A stretch of 64,000 bases of DNA from an uncultured Opitutales bacterium. GTDB taxonomy: Bacteria > Verrucomicrobiota > Verrucomicrobiia > Opitutales > UBA2995. The notes beneath the pieces were generated by a model. It searched no databases. It was not told where the DNA came from and saw nothing but the letters and a program-made list of their open reading frames with translations. This document shows positions 22,401-31,601 of the stretch, one piece after another. Each line of letters begins with the position of its first letter. The stretch's first letter is position 1. The translations under genes and the position numbers were made by a program. The stretch spans positions 1-64,000 of the forward strand of contig CALJGU010000050.1 in assembly GCA_938075565.1 (NCBI GenBank), written 5' to 3'.

Positions 22401-22741
22401 AAGCCCGAGCGGGTCGTTTGATCTTAAACTTTAATAGGCCGGTCAATCCGGCATCCCTTAAGGATATATCAAGTTGGAAAGCCGAGATGTGGAATTACAA
22501 GTGGTCCTCCGGTTACGGTTCTGCCCACTACCTCGTTACTCAGCCTGGAGTGGAAGGAACAGATAGCTTAACGATAAGCGACACTCACCTAAGTGAAGAT
22601 GGAATGCAGCTCATCCTGAGCGTGCCTGATCTTCAGCCTTGTCATACACTACGCCTCAATTTTTCCCTCCAGGGAAAAGACGCGGGTCAATTGGAAGGTC
22701 CACTTTATTTCACCATCCATGAACTCCCAGAGGGAGATTAA
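19481..22741 (+). CDS. LamG-like + cytochrome c + propeller-type protein (DUF6797-like)
   Basis: LamG-like N-terminus; heme motif 'CIACHSKDG'; C-terminal propeller region 'SLAFFPDGRLAVGTLSGDVWIV'; domain name from memory. Confidence 0.82.
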   Translation: MLSPYRIQSIYRTLISLVSSIFFCISLNGQGEAEPRPPEFDTGKSGLALSSGYFRAVPLGEQAGWTISLWFQLDEDESGDLMGVMIDAESNDILRLHHTGNEITFSGKFRNRGLHQQRPEGWAFSTEVTGESPWHHAAMTYSQANGPALYIDGKLIGQGERRWLGYAINFDNYHFGARVFPDETFGSYFAGLVDEFFLYERNLNADEIQALYQGQSPDSNLVAFNDFENVDHRALARFTESDRDEAYLDEGKKLYEANCIACHSKDGITPPLNPLARAFTANVMENGGDPYSMFKTVTHGFRNMMAATQLNPTQRYQVIHYIRERLIKQQAPELYVSMSDTYTDPMPSNPAGLDEELAKKEALAKVGYLRDFGNALISPVTGDTPEHTSRNALVINLGNETTIAYDLGSLKTVGAWQGGFLDFTNGLHHMLRAPELPKANFDFIPGFEGSRWAWDGNAAKKAPILPLNTIHPTDQVSYQGHYPYGSETIIAYSVQGRDVLESPLNEISKDTAIIHRRLSIDPGNNPLELVVHPGGDVQTKISGSTGRVEINGQTLAATLQGDRKSASWKVGPNNELILKINSSNQAIDINVALTSMDSRRELPPTVSLQTTDLRSRTKGSPRRWKTTHTQKGRLASSRFQGYALDNLPVPLKNAYNTWMRTSSLAFFPDGRLAVGTLSGDVWIVKGIDDDLQNVTWQRFAAGLYEPMGMKVIDGVLTVSTRGRLVKLHDYNKDGEADFYEAFYNELEPSDGWHAYSFDLEVGEDGSHYYARTGGFSDWSVPGGMVRITPDGKSEEVLSVGMRVPNGIGRLPDGRITFGDNQGTYVPATKISIGSTRGTWHGAGKWTEREGDYDPEAIVNPIVYMPQELDSSAGSQLWVDDERFGPLSKQYFHASFGRASTMYIMMDEFDDVIQGAVYSLPFKMESGTLRIAKNPIDGQLYYSGLTGWQAGATREGSIQRLRYTGEPGIYLISAKARAGRLILNFNRPVNPASLKDISSWKAEMWNYKWSSGYGSAHYLVTQPGVEGTDSLTISDTHLSEDGMQLILSVPDLQPCHTLRLNFSLQGKDAGQLEGPLYFTIHELPEGD

Positions 22742-22789
22742 TCCAGCAACAATCTGGCAAGAATATTTAGCTACCCCAAATTTTAAATC

Positions 22790-24370
22790 ATGAAACGAAT
22801 CCGCTTCTTTCTTCTCTGTTTATTTCCAGCACTTTACACAGTCTACGGTACCAATAGACCCAATGTTCTATTCATTCTCTCTGATGATCTTGGCTATGGA
22901 GATGTAAGTTCCTACAACCCGAGCTCTAAGGTCCAGACACCGCATCTCGATCGACTGGCCAAACAAGGGATGCGTTTCACCGATGCTCATTCACCATCCA
23001 CCGTTTGCACACCGACTCGCTACAGTGTGATGACAGGGCGCATGGCGTTTCGACTCAGTTACGCCGGAGTATTCACGGGGGTGGGCGGGCCTTGCCTGAT
23101 TACGGATGAGCGCCTCACGATTGCGGAGATGTTTCAAGAAGAAGGCTACGCGACCGCGATGTATGGCAAGTGGCACATCGGTATGACCTTTCGTGATAAA
23201 AACAACCAGCCGGTTTATGAAGCCGATCTTTCCCATTTAGATGATGTGGAGGAGAGCTGGAGAGTAAAAGGGAACGCTGTGGTCAATCTGGTCGATTTTT
23301 CCAAGCGCGTCGAAGAAGGCCCGCTCGATCATGGCTTCGATGATTTCTTTGGGACTGCCTGCTGCCCGACTACCGATTGGTTGTATGCATTCATCGATGG
23401 AGATCGTGTTCCCAATCCACCCACTGAAGAGCTGGATGCAAGAAAAGAGGGGCTTCCAACACACGCTTACTCAAAGGACAATCGCCCCGGGATGCTGGCA
23501 AGCGACTTCGACCTTGAGGAAGTGGATGGCTTGTTCCTCGAGAAGAGCGTCGCCTTTCTTAAGAACCACGTTCGCGAGAAACCGGACCAACCGTTCTTCC
23601 TATTTCATTCCACGCAAGCAGTTCACCTACCCTCTTTTCCTGGTGATGCCTACAAAGGTAAAACAGAGGCCGGACCTCATGGAGATTTTATTCACCAACT
23701 CGACGATCATGTGGGGCAGTTGATGGCGACCCTCGAAGAGCTAGGTGTAGCCGACAACACCCTGGTTATTTTCTCCAGTGACAATGGACCGGAAGTTCCA
23801 ACGGTGGTCGACATGCGTAAGGTGTACAATCACGACGGGGCTGCTCCTTGGCGCGGCATGAAGCGCGACCAATGGGAAGGGGGTCATCGCGTACCGTTTA
23901 TTGCCCGTTGGCCCGGAAAGATTAAGGCCGGTTCAACCAGCGACCAAACCATTTGCCTCACCGACACCATGGCCACCTGCGCAGCCATCCTCGGGTATGA
24001 TCTTCCTACTAATGCAGCAGAAGATAGCTTTAATATCTTACCTGTATTCCTAGGCGAGGACGATGAGCCCATCCGTCCCTACACCCTACACCAAACCATA
24101 CGACTGGCTCTGGCCGTGCGTGTTGGCAAATGGAAGTATCTCGATCACCAGAACTCCGGTGGAAACCGATATGAAACCCGAGATTTCTTAAAGCCTTTTA
24201 TACTTCCCGATGCCGCACCCGACGAACCTGGTCAGCTTTACAATCTGGAAGAAGATCCGGGTGAAAGAAACAATCTTTACAATAAACATCCCGATATCGT
24301 CCGCATGCTGAAGGCGTTGCTTGACGCTTCTGTAGACAGTGGCCGGAGCGCTCCGTTAGAGCGGGGTTGA
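22790..24370 (+). CDS. Sulfatase (arylsulfatase A-like) with CTPTR active-site motif
   Basis: 'RPNVLFILSDDLGYGDVSSYNP', 'STVCTPTRYSVMTGRM'. Confidence 0.94.
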   Translation: MKRIRFFLLCLFPALYTVYGTNRPNVLFILSDDLGYGDVSSYNPSSKVQTPHLDRLAKQGMRFTDAHSPSTVCTPTRYSVMTGRMAFRLSYAGVFTGVGGPCLITDERLTIAEMFQEEGYATAMYGKWHIGMTFRDKNNQPVYEADLSHLDDVEESWRVKGNAVVNLVDFSKRVEEGPLDHGFDDFFGTACCPTTDWLYAFIDGDRVPNPPTEELDARKEGLPTHAYSKDNRPGMLASDFDLEEVDGLFLEKSVAFLKNHVREKPDQPFFLFHSTQAVHLPSFPGDAYKGKTEAGPHGDFIHQLDDHVGQLMATLEELGVADNTLVIFSSDNGPEVPTVVDMRKVYNHDGAAPWRGMKRDQWEGGHRVPFIARWPGKIKAGSTSDQTICLTDTMATCAAILGYDLPTNAAEDSFNILPVFLGEDDEPIRPYTLHQTIRLALAVRVGKWKYLDHQNSGGNRYETRDFLKPFILPDAAPDEPGQLYNLEEDPGERNNLYNKHPDIVRMLKALLDASVDSGRSAPLERG

Positions 24371-24375
24371 AGATA

Positions 24376-24438
24376 GTAGCACAGGCATCTTGCCTTTGAA
24401 GCCATCCAGAAAATTCACAGGCAAGATGCCTGCGCTAC
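24376..24438. repeat. REP-like inverted pair, family C (GTAGCACAGGCATCTTGCCTGTG)
   Basis: GTAGCACAGGCATCTTGCCTTTGAA (24376-24400) inverted against TTCACAGGCAAGATGCCTGCGCTAC (24414-24438). Confidence 0.9.
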
Positions 24439-24445
24439 TTTAATA

Positions 24446-24478
24446 AAAGAAACCCCGCCACCTAACAGGTGACGGGGC
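24446..24478 (-). terminator. Terminator downstream of the minus-strand TonB-C-like genes
   Basis: Minus strand: CCCCGTCACCT-GTT-AGGTGGCGGGG then TTTCTTTT. Confidence 0.85.
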
Positions 24479-24507
24479 CGATTGAACGTTAACTTAATAG
24501 AATTCGT

Positions 24508-24777
24508 TTAAGAGCGGTTTGCGCTTTCCACGATCATGTTCATAGAGGCCGTGATTGAGGATGGGTTGTTATCTTTATGCTTGATGACAACAGGAACTCG
24601 AACCGTGACGGCTACTGGCAGATCATTGGCATCCTTGGCAGGATTGAACTTCCACTTGGACAATGAAACCCTCATTTGTTCAGCATAGTCGCGAGCCATC
24701 TCGTTTGGTGTGGATGGAGAAGCAATACTCTTGATCTGGATATTAGCCATGCGACATTCCTCGGCAAAAAGTCTCAA
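24508..24777 (-). CDS. TonB C-terminal-like short protein, possibly N-terminally truncated
   Basis: 'SLSKWKFNPAKDANDLPVAVTVRVPVVIKHK' matches the neighbour's 'AVKKWRFEPGRDANDNPIAVKVIMLVKVVK'. Confidence 0.6.
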   Translation of the reverse strand: MRLFAEECRMANIQIKSIASPSTPNEMARDYAEQMRVSLSKWKFNPAKDANDLPVAVTVRVPVVIKHKDNNPSSITASMNMIVESANRS

Positions 24778-24790
24778 AAAAATTTAGAAA

Positions 24791-25391
24791 TTATAATTTA
24801 ACTTCTCCGTCATCAAAATCGATGGAGGCCAGAGCTCGGAAGATCTTGCCGTATTTCACAACCTTGACCAGCATAATAACCTTCACCGCGATAGGATTGT
24901 CGTTGGCATCTCGGCCCGGTTCGAAGCGCCATTTCTTGACCGCCTCGAGGGTCTGGTTGGCAAAGGTCATGCGTTCGACATTGCTGTAACTGGCCAGTGG
25001 TTTTTCCAAGCGAATGTCCTCTACTTTTCCCTTCTCCGTTACAATGAACTTTAGTTTCAACTTTGTACCTACCAACTTGCTCTTCACCTTGGGCATCGGA
25101 CTGCGTGTAGGCTTCGGCAGAGTCACAGGTACTTTTTTGTCTACGGAAATTCCCCAGGGCTACGATTTGCATATCGAGGGTTCGCTCCGATCCGTCATTC
25201 CCCGCGACAACCACTTGGCCTGGCAATTCTTCCAGCTCCTCTCCTCGCTGCTTTTTAAGTGATTTCAAAGGAGCAATCACCTTGATCTTTACAGGATCTT
25301 CCGAGCTAAACATCGGAACTTCCTGCGCATGGATACCAACAGAAAAAACAACAAATACGAAAAGAGAGGAAAAGGCTGCCATTGGTTTCAT
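24791..25391 (-). pseudogene. TonB C-terminal-like secreted protein with a frameshift near 25133-25138
   Basis: Signal-peptide half in ORF 24813-25418; TonB-C half in ORF 24791-25126; frames differ by 1 nt at an A6 run (minus strand). Confidence 0.75.
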
Positions 25392-25530
25392 GCTCATACT
25401 ACTATGGTGACGCCGCAAAGGCCCTTCAATGACAATTTGTTCGTAAAGGCTAACATTCAGAAAAACGTTTCTCTAAACTAACATGCTCTTTTTCCCAAAA
25501 GAAAGTGTCACTCATCTGACATTTTCATTA

Positions 25531-25558
25531 AAAAAACGCGGACCATTTCGAGTCCGCG
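25531..25558 (-). terminator. Terminator for minus-strand TonB-C-like gene
   Basis: Minus strand: CGCGGACT...GTCCGCG followed by a T run. Confidence 0.85.
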
Positions 25559-25609
25559 CCTTCGCAGTGAATAAACTATCTCTTCCCAAATACTTTATCC
25601 TAAAATCTT

Positions 25610-26070
25610 TTAGCCATGGATGTAGGCGAAGTTAAGATCGAGGATCACTGAGACTCGTGCCTTCTGTTCTCCATCGTCTTCGATGACTGTTAACGGCATA
25701 CGCACGGTGACTTCCATGGGGTTGCCGTTCTTGTCGACTGCGGGTCAAAGTCCCAAGAAGAAACGGAGTCCTTCAGATCGGCTACAAATGTATCTTCGCT
25801 GTCCGTGCCCAATCCGATTTCGAAAGGGAGACGAACGGTGTCGATGCGAGTAGGAATTCCAAACTCGTCGACGGTTACTTTTAAAATAACGGTGGCTCCA
25901 ACCATATCGCTATCAGCCGTAGGAATGGTGCGCTCCTTAGGAACTGGAAGCGTGTCGATGACGGAGGCCGTGTAACCCCTATACTTAGTTTCTGTATCAG
26001 CGGCATTCAGGGTTAAAGACAATGCGCTAATGATGGCGGCTACAGTTATATATTTGATTGCTGTTTTCAT
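25610..26070 (-). pseudogene. TonB C-terminal-like secreted protein with a frameshift near 25734-25742
   Basis: ORF 25690-26070 reads '...SWDFDPQSTRTATPWK*'; shifted frame gives 'DKNGNPMEVTVRMPLTVIEDDGEQKARVSVILDLNFAYIHG*' to 25610. Confidence 0.75.
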
Positions 26071-26436
26071 TTTCTTCCAAGGTTTTGATTTTTTAATTGT
26101 TTGGGTTTTTCCTCGTCGTTGGTTGAGGAAGGGTTTTTTAAAAATTTCAAATCCTCGGGGCCCCGAAAATTGTGTTATACCGAGATAACGGGACCGGTTT
26201 CAGCCCAGTTGCAAAAATAAAATAAAAAGAAATTTGTAACCTCAGGGACCCGTTTTTCGTCAGGAAATGGCCATATCGCCAGGCCTCATTCTGCCAGGCA
26301 TTAACCACTCCTCAGCACTTCATTCTCTTAGACGTTGAGACCCACTCAATCTGCACGGATATCAAAAAGAAAATATATCTATGGAATAATCTTAGGCCCA
26401 GGAAGTCACAGTATCTAAATCAAATACATTTTCATT

Positions 26437-26841
26437 ATGAAAAAAATAATACAGCTCGCAGGGGTCCTTTCCTTGAACAGCCTGACAGCAGGCACCGTAA
26501 AAATCGATGGCGATGGAGGCCCAGCCGCAGTCGTGGTAAAGATGCACGCCGACTGGTGCCCTTCCTGTAAAGCACTGGAACCAACGCTCGCAGAATTGAA
26601 ATCGGAACTCAAAGATGAGCCGGTCCTGTTCTTGACACTTGATATAACCAATCCCGTAAACACGGAACAGTCCCGCCTGCTTGCCGAATCCTTGGGCATA
26701 GAAAATTTAGTTAAGAAAAACAACAAGACCGGCCTCGTCCTGGTCTACGATCCCAAGACCATGAAGACCAAGCACGTCTTCACTAAGTCCGATGATATGG
26801 ACACCATGAAAGACAGTATCATGGAAATGGCCGACGGCTAA
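26437..26841 (+). CDS. Thioredoxin-fold protein
   Basis: 'VVVKMHADWCPSCKALEPTLAELKSEL' with a WCPSC redox motif. Confidence 0.85.
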   Translation: MKKIIQLAGVLSLNSLTAGTVKIDGDGGPAAVVVKMHADWCPSCKALEPTLAELKSELKDEPVLFLTLDITNPVNTEQSRLLAESLGIENLVKKNNKTGLVLVYDPKTMKTKHVFTKSDDMDTMKDSIMEMADG

Positions 26842-27114
26842 CCTGAAACTCTGACCGGATGGCTGCAAAAAGAGACACAATATTCCCGACTGCTGTATGA
26901 GCAAAAACCAGACAAACATTTACACCCATCCTCGGGTTGACATGCCGGTTGTTCCTCCCTCTCGACTCAGTTACGAACAAACATGCGCGCCCTCTCCTAT
27001 CAGTCGTCAAGCCCAACATCTCAATCCCGCCATAGATTCAGGAAATCTTATAGAGAAAATTTTTAGTATGTAGTTCGTCGGAGCTGAAACATAGCTCCAA
27101 GTAGTTAGAGTTCA

Positions 27115-27151
27115 AAGCGCCTTTGCTCTTGTAGGTTGAGCAAGGGCGCTT
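27115..27151. terminator. Hairpin downstream of the solute-binding protein gene
   Basis: AGCGCCTTTGCTC-loop-GAGCAAGGGCGCT, 12 of 13 positions paired; no strong T run. Confidence 0.5.
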
Positions 27152-27176
27152 AGGTGTACCCATAGATGCAACACAC

Positions 27177-28205
27177 CTACTTCGACTTTATTTTGGTCCA
27201 GAGTTCATCGTAGAGCTTAGCACTATCACCGATGTCCACATCATATTGAAGGCGATCGAGAACATCATCCGGCGGATAAATGGCAGGGTTCTCCAACACA
27301 CTTGAATCCAAATACTCGCGCGCAGCATTATTAGGTGTAGCCGCTTGAGTATAGGTGGTGTTTTGCCCATTGATCTCCGGATCATTAAGGAAGTTCAGAA
27401 ATTTCTCAGCCAGTTCCTGGTGTGGTGCCCGAGCTGGGATGCACCAGATATCCACCCAGATCAACCCACCCTCGCGAGGGATGAAATAGACCGTCTCCGC
27501 ATCTGCATTCATTCCCTTTGCTCCATGATCACTGTAGGTGGAGGATAGAGACGCCTCCTTAGCCAACACTCGGTTTTTGGCTAGGATGCTCGTTTCAAAT
27601 CCCAATGACCGCTCCTTGGTTTCGATTAATAATTCGGCAGCTTTGGCCAGAGCCTGCGGATCGATGGTGTTCACATCATAACCCAGGTACATGAGCGCGA
27701 AGCCCATGGTTGCCCGCATGTCATCCATTAACAGGAATTGGCCCGGTTGTTTGTCCGGGTCAAAAAACAAACCCAAGGATTCATCGATGTCTTTTCCCGA
27801 CTCTTTGCGGATGAACAATCCCGTGGATCCCCAGTGGTAGGGTACGCCGTACTTAAAGTCGGGATTAAAATCCGAATCCCTGAATCGGGAATCGATATGT
27901 TTTAGGTTCGGAATAGCTTCCTGCCGGATCTCCGTTAGTAGGTTCCGGTTGCTAAGCGCAGTTATGGTTCTGTGATCAGCCACCACAAGGTCATAGGCGG
28001 CATCTCCACCGGCAAACAACTTAGCCATCATGGACTCCGGTTCTTCATAATGGTCTATGACAAACTCACAATCGAATTGCTTTTCGAAGTCGGAAACTAC
28101 CTTGGGATCCAGGTATTCGCTCCAGATGAAGATGTTTAGTTGGTCTTTCTTTTCAGCACAGCTGACGAAGGCTAATGCGGTGAGGATTAAGAGTATGTGT
28201 TTCAT
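27177..28205 (-). CDS. potD: Spermidine/putrescine ABC transporter substrate-binding protein
   Basis: 'LNIFIWSEYLDPKVVSDFEKQFDCEF'; lipobox 'FVSCAEK'; start reassigned to 28205. Confidence 0.9.
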   Translation of the reverse strand: MKHILLILTALAFVSCAEKKDQLNIFIWSEYLDPKVVSDFEKQFDCEFVIDHYEEPESMMAKLFAGGDAAYDLVVADHRTITALSNRNLLTEIRQEAIPNLKHIDSRFRDSDFNPDFKYGVPYHWGSTGLFIRKESGKDIDESLGLFFDPDKQPGQFLLMDDMRATMGFALMYLGYDVNTIDPQALAKAAELLIETKERSLGFETSILAKNRVLAKEASLSSTYSDHGAKGMNADAETVYFIPREGGLIWVDIWCIPARAPHQELAEKFLNFLNDPEINGQNTTYTQAATPNNAAREYLDSSVLENPAIYPPDDVLDRLQYDVDIGDSAKLYDELWTKIKSK

Positions 28206-28316
28206 AATATTTAAAAGGTTAGTCTCTGATGTTAGCTTCGGGAACGGTGCTAAAGGCAGGAATGATCGCCAAGGCCACCAGCGAGTGGCAACGACCATTG
28301 GGGATGACATTCTAAA

Positions 28317-28385
28317 TGTAGGAGCAAACTTGTTCGCGACATGGAGTATCTTTTTTTTCGAGTCGCGAACAAGTTTGCTCCTACA
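28317..28385. repeat. REP-like inverted pair, family A
   Basis: Perfect 24-bp arms TGTAGGAGCAAACTTGTTCGCGAC at 28317-28340 and 28362-28385. Confidence 0.97.
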
Positions 28386-28444
28386 ATCAGATATGCGGGA
28401 GAACGTATTTGAGCAATCCATATAGTTCCATTTTCTTAATTTGC

Positions 28445-29233
28445 TCAGGCCCTCCTTCGACTCAACAACAGTACCAGAACGGTGCTGATGATAGATACTA
28501 AAATGATTAAGGTTGAAAGTGCATTCACGTCGGGGGTGACGCCACGCTTTACGGAAGAGAAAATAAGAATAGGCAAGGTAGTCGCCCCAGGACCTGCGGT
28601 GAAATAACTCACTACAAAGTCATCGATACTCAAGGTGAATGCAAGAGCTCCACCGGCCAGTACGCCTGGAAGTATCAGTGGCAACGTGATGTACCGAAAC
28701 TTCTGCCAATTGCTTGCTCCCAGGTCGTGGGCCGCTTCTTCGATGGAGGGATCCATACCTGCCATACGGGCACGTACGACGATGGCCACAAAAGGAACCT
28801 GGAAGGTGATATGAGCAATGATCATGGTTCCAAGCCCCAGTTGAAACAGTCCCAGCCTGCTATGCATCATTGAATAGAAGATGAGGATGGAAACAGCCAT
28901 GACGATTTCAGGCACTACCACCGGGAAATACATTAACCAGGAAAAGGTTTGTTTACCCGGGAATGAATAGCGCACCAAACCATAGCCGAGCATGGTTCCC
29001 AGTACAGTGGAAATCGCAGTACTGCTTAAGGCTAGAATGAGCGAGTTGGCAGCCGCATCCAACTTTTGGGAGGTGCTGAACAGTTTTCCATACCACTCCA
29101 AACTGAAGCCTGCCCAAGGTCCGCCGTACTTGGCGGAGTTAAAAGAATAAATGACCACGGCCACAATGGGCGCGTAGAGAAATACATAAATCAGAATGGC
29201 TACTACCCAGGACCAGGGACGATTGCGATTCAT
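28445..29233 (-). CDS. potC: ABC transporter permease
   Basis: PotC-like 'MNRNRPWSWVVAILIYVFLYAPIVAVVIYSFNS'; 'EEAAHDLGASNWQKFRYITLPLILPGVLAG' EAA loop. Confidence 0.9.
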   Translation of the reverse strand: MNRNRPWSWVVAILIYVFLYAPIVAVVIYSFNSAKYGGPWAGFSLEWYGKLFSTSQKLDAAANSLILALSSTAISTVLGTMLGYGLVRYSFPGKQTFSWLMYFPVVVPEIVMAVSILIFYSMMHSRLGLFQLGLGTMIIAHITFQVPFVAIVVRARMAGMDPSIEEAAHDLGASNWQKFRYITLPLILPGVLAGGALAFTLSIDDFVVSYFTAGPGATTLPILIFSSVKRGVTPDVNALSTLIILVSIISTVLVLLLSRRRA

Positions 29234-30150
29234 AGCATGCTCTCCCTTCCCTCTTCGCCAGCCGTCCGGGCAAACACCCACAGTCCGATCATTACGGTCA
29301 ACATGCCCAGGCAAGCGATCGCTGAACCAAACGGCCAGTCACGGCTTTGGCCAAACTGCATGCCAATGGCACTACCGAGTAACATGGTTTTGGATCCACC
29401 TAACAAATTGGGGATTACAAATTCTCCGGTGGCAGGAATAAATACCAGCAACATGCCCGCCGATAATCCTGGTTTGATTTGGGGTAAGAGCGCATGGCGA
29501 AAGACCCGCCAGCCATTCGCACCCAGGTCCTTGGCAGCATCGACTAACGACCAATCAACCTTTTCCACTGAGGCGTACAAAGGCAGGGCCAGGAAAGGCA
29601 GATAGTTGGCCGTCATGGCCAGGAACACAGCAAATGCGCTAGGGTACAACCCCTCCCCTGGTTCCAGGAATCCTAGAGCCACCGCCACTTTCGAAAACCA
29701 ACTATTGGATGACAGCAGGACCTGCCAAGCATAGGTCCGAATAAGCATGTTGGTCCAAAAAGGAATAAGCAGCAACATCAGCCCGAGTAGCTTTCGGTTT
29801 CGAGGAAGGCCGGCGATAAAGAAAGTCAAAGGCATGGCGGCCAACACACAGAACAACACCGTGCCACCAGCCATTAAAAAACTGCGCAAAATGATCTTGG
29901 GATACAACGGATCAAAGCCAAAGGATCCGAAACCAATGAAGCGTTTAAAATTCTCCAAGGTGAACTGCCATTCGATCTCTCCGTAGGTTCCCCGGCCACA
30001 AAAACTGATCAACAGAATGAAGACCAGTGGCACCAAGAGAAAGACGGTCACCCAACCAATGCCAGGACCGCTAATCAAGGCCGAGCGGATGAGCTCGCCT
30101 TTGGCCGTCAGTTGCTCGCCGAATTTGAACTTTCTATTCTTTCCCTGCAT
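29230..30150 (-). CDS. potB: ABC transporter permease
   Basis: 'DAAKDLGANGWRVFRHALLPQIKPGLSAG' EAA loop; multiple TM segments. Confidence 0.9.
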   Translation of the reverse strand: MQGKNRKFKFGEQLTAKGELIRSALISGPGIGWVTVFLLVPLVFILLISFCGRGTYGEIEWQFTLENFKRFIGFGSFGFDPLYPKIILRSFLMAGGTVLFCVLAAMPLTFFIAGLPRNRKLLGLMLLLIPFWTNMLIRTYAWQVLLSSNSWFSKVAVALGFLEPGEGLYPSAFAVFLAMTANYLPFLALPLYASVEKVDWSLVDAAKDLGANGWRVFRHALLPQIKPGLSAGMLLVFIPATGEFVIPNLLGGSKTMLLGSAIGMQFGQSRDWPFGSAIACLGMLTVMIGLWVFARTAGEEGRESML

Positions 30151-30187
30151 GTCTCACGGAGTTGAGATGGGATTGCGCTTCATTAAT

Positions 30188-30267
30188 GTGGCAATGGTGG
30201 TGACACCATTGAAAATCCATCAACAACCGACCATTCAAGCCGTCCATGGTCTCACGACCATGGCTAC
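30188..30267. repeat. REP-like inverted pair, family B
   Basis: Minus copy GTAGCCATGGTCGTGAGACCATGGAC (30267-30242) facing a diverged plus copy GTGGCAATGGTGGTGACACCATTG (30188-30211). Confidence 0.75.
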
Positions 30268-30323
30268 ATTTTGAGCCCAACTTTAGAACAACTCTTGGCA
30301 TAGATTGGTGGATGAATCGCAGA

Positions 30324-31400
30324 TCAATCATCGAGAATAATCAATGCCTCAGGAGGCAAATACGCAGTCGCCTCAGTTCCAAGATTCAAACTGTGTTCCG
30401 GATGATGCCGATTCATGGCCACTGCCTGGAGCGGCTGATCACCATGGCTGAGATCGTAATGCGTTTCTGATCCTTTGTAGATCAATTGGTCGATGCACAC
30501 GGTACACTCGTTCTCACCGTTTTGGGTAGTTTTTGAAACGAGCCGTATCTTCTCCGGCCTGATGGCCAGGGTAAACTGATCGCGGCCAGGATGTTTAGCG
30601 GCCACTCGCAATGTCCCCAAAGCTGTTTCGACTAGCATGCCATTTCCATCGGACAACTTCACAGTTGCCTCAATCAAACTGCAGGTTCCCAGGAACTGGC
30701 TGACGAACCGTGTTTTTGGATTTTCGTAGAGCGATTCAGCATCACCCAATTGCTCGATCCTTCCATCGCACATGACAGCGATGCGATCACTCAAGACCAG
30801 GGCCTCTTCCTGATCGTGGGTGACGTAGATAAAAGTGATACCCAAATTGCGTTGCAGGTTTAGCAACTCAACTTGCAGCTGTTTTCTAAGCTTCAGATCG
30901 AGAGCGGCAAGAGGCTCATCCAGCAGGAGCAATTTCGGTTCATTCACGACTGCCCGAGCCAAAGCGACCCGTTGTCTCTGACCACCGGAAAGTTGGTTGG
31001 GTTTTCGATCGGCGAGGTCCTCGATTTCGACCAAGGCCATCACACGATTCACCCGCTCATCGGTCTCCTGTTGAGACACTTTTTTCATCTTCAATCCGAA
31101 CGCGATATTCTGCCGCACGTTGAAATGAGGAAACAAGGCATAGGATTGAAAGACCATATTCACCGGTCGCTGAAAAGCGGGAATATCCTTGGTATCCTCT
31201 CCTCCGATACACACCGTTCCCTCATCGTTATATTCAAGCCCGGCAATAATCCGCAAGAGTGTGGTCTTCCCACAACCGGATGGACCTAATAAGGAAAAGA
31301 ACTCGCCCTGCTTAATCGTTAGACTGACCCCATCCAAGGCAACGGTTTCACCGAAGCGCCGGCTTACGTTTGTTATTTCAATATCAGAGTCTTCTACCAT
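30324..31400 (-). CDS. potA: Spermidine/putrescine ABC transporter ATP-binding protein
   Basis: Walker A 'LLGPSGCGKTTLLRIIAGLE', signature 'LSGGQRQRVALARA', Walker B 'LLLLDEPLAALD'. Confidence 0.95.
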   Translation of the reverse strand: MVEDSDIEITNVSRRFGETVALDGVSLTIKQGEFFSLLGPSGCGKTTLLRIIAGLEYNDEGTVCIGGEDTKDIPAFQRPVNMVFQSYALFPHFNVRQNIAFGLKMKKVSQQETDERVNRVMALVEIEDLADRKPNQLSGGQRQRVALARAVVNEPKLLLLDEPLAALDLKLRKQLQVELLNLQRNLGITFIYVTHDQEEALVLSDRIAVMCDGRIEQLGDAESLYENPKTRFVSQFLGTCSLIEATVKLSDGNGMLVETALGTLRVAAKHPGRDQFTLAIRPEKIRLVSKTTQNGENECTVCIDQLIYKGSETHYDLSHGDQPLQAVAMNRHHPEHSLNLGTEATAYLPPEALIILDD

Positions 31401-31601
31401 AGAGAGTTAAAAGGATTCAGGTCTTTTGCTGTAACGGGAGACCTCGGGGAACAAAGCCAATTGAAACAAAACCGAGTGGAGCTTAAAAGGAGAATTTTCA
31501 AAAAGTGTAACCCGTAAAACGCAGTAAATATTCTACCCATGCGCCGAAACAGAAGACGGTGAAACGTAATTGAATTAGGGATACTCGATTCCAGGAGAGA
31601 A

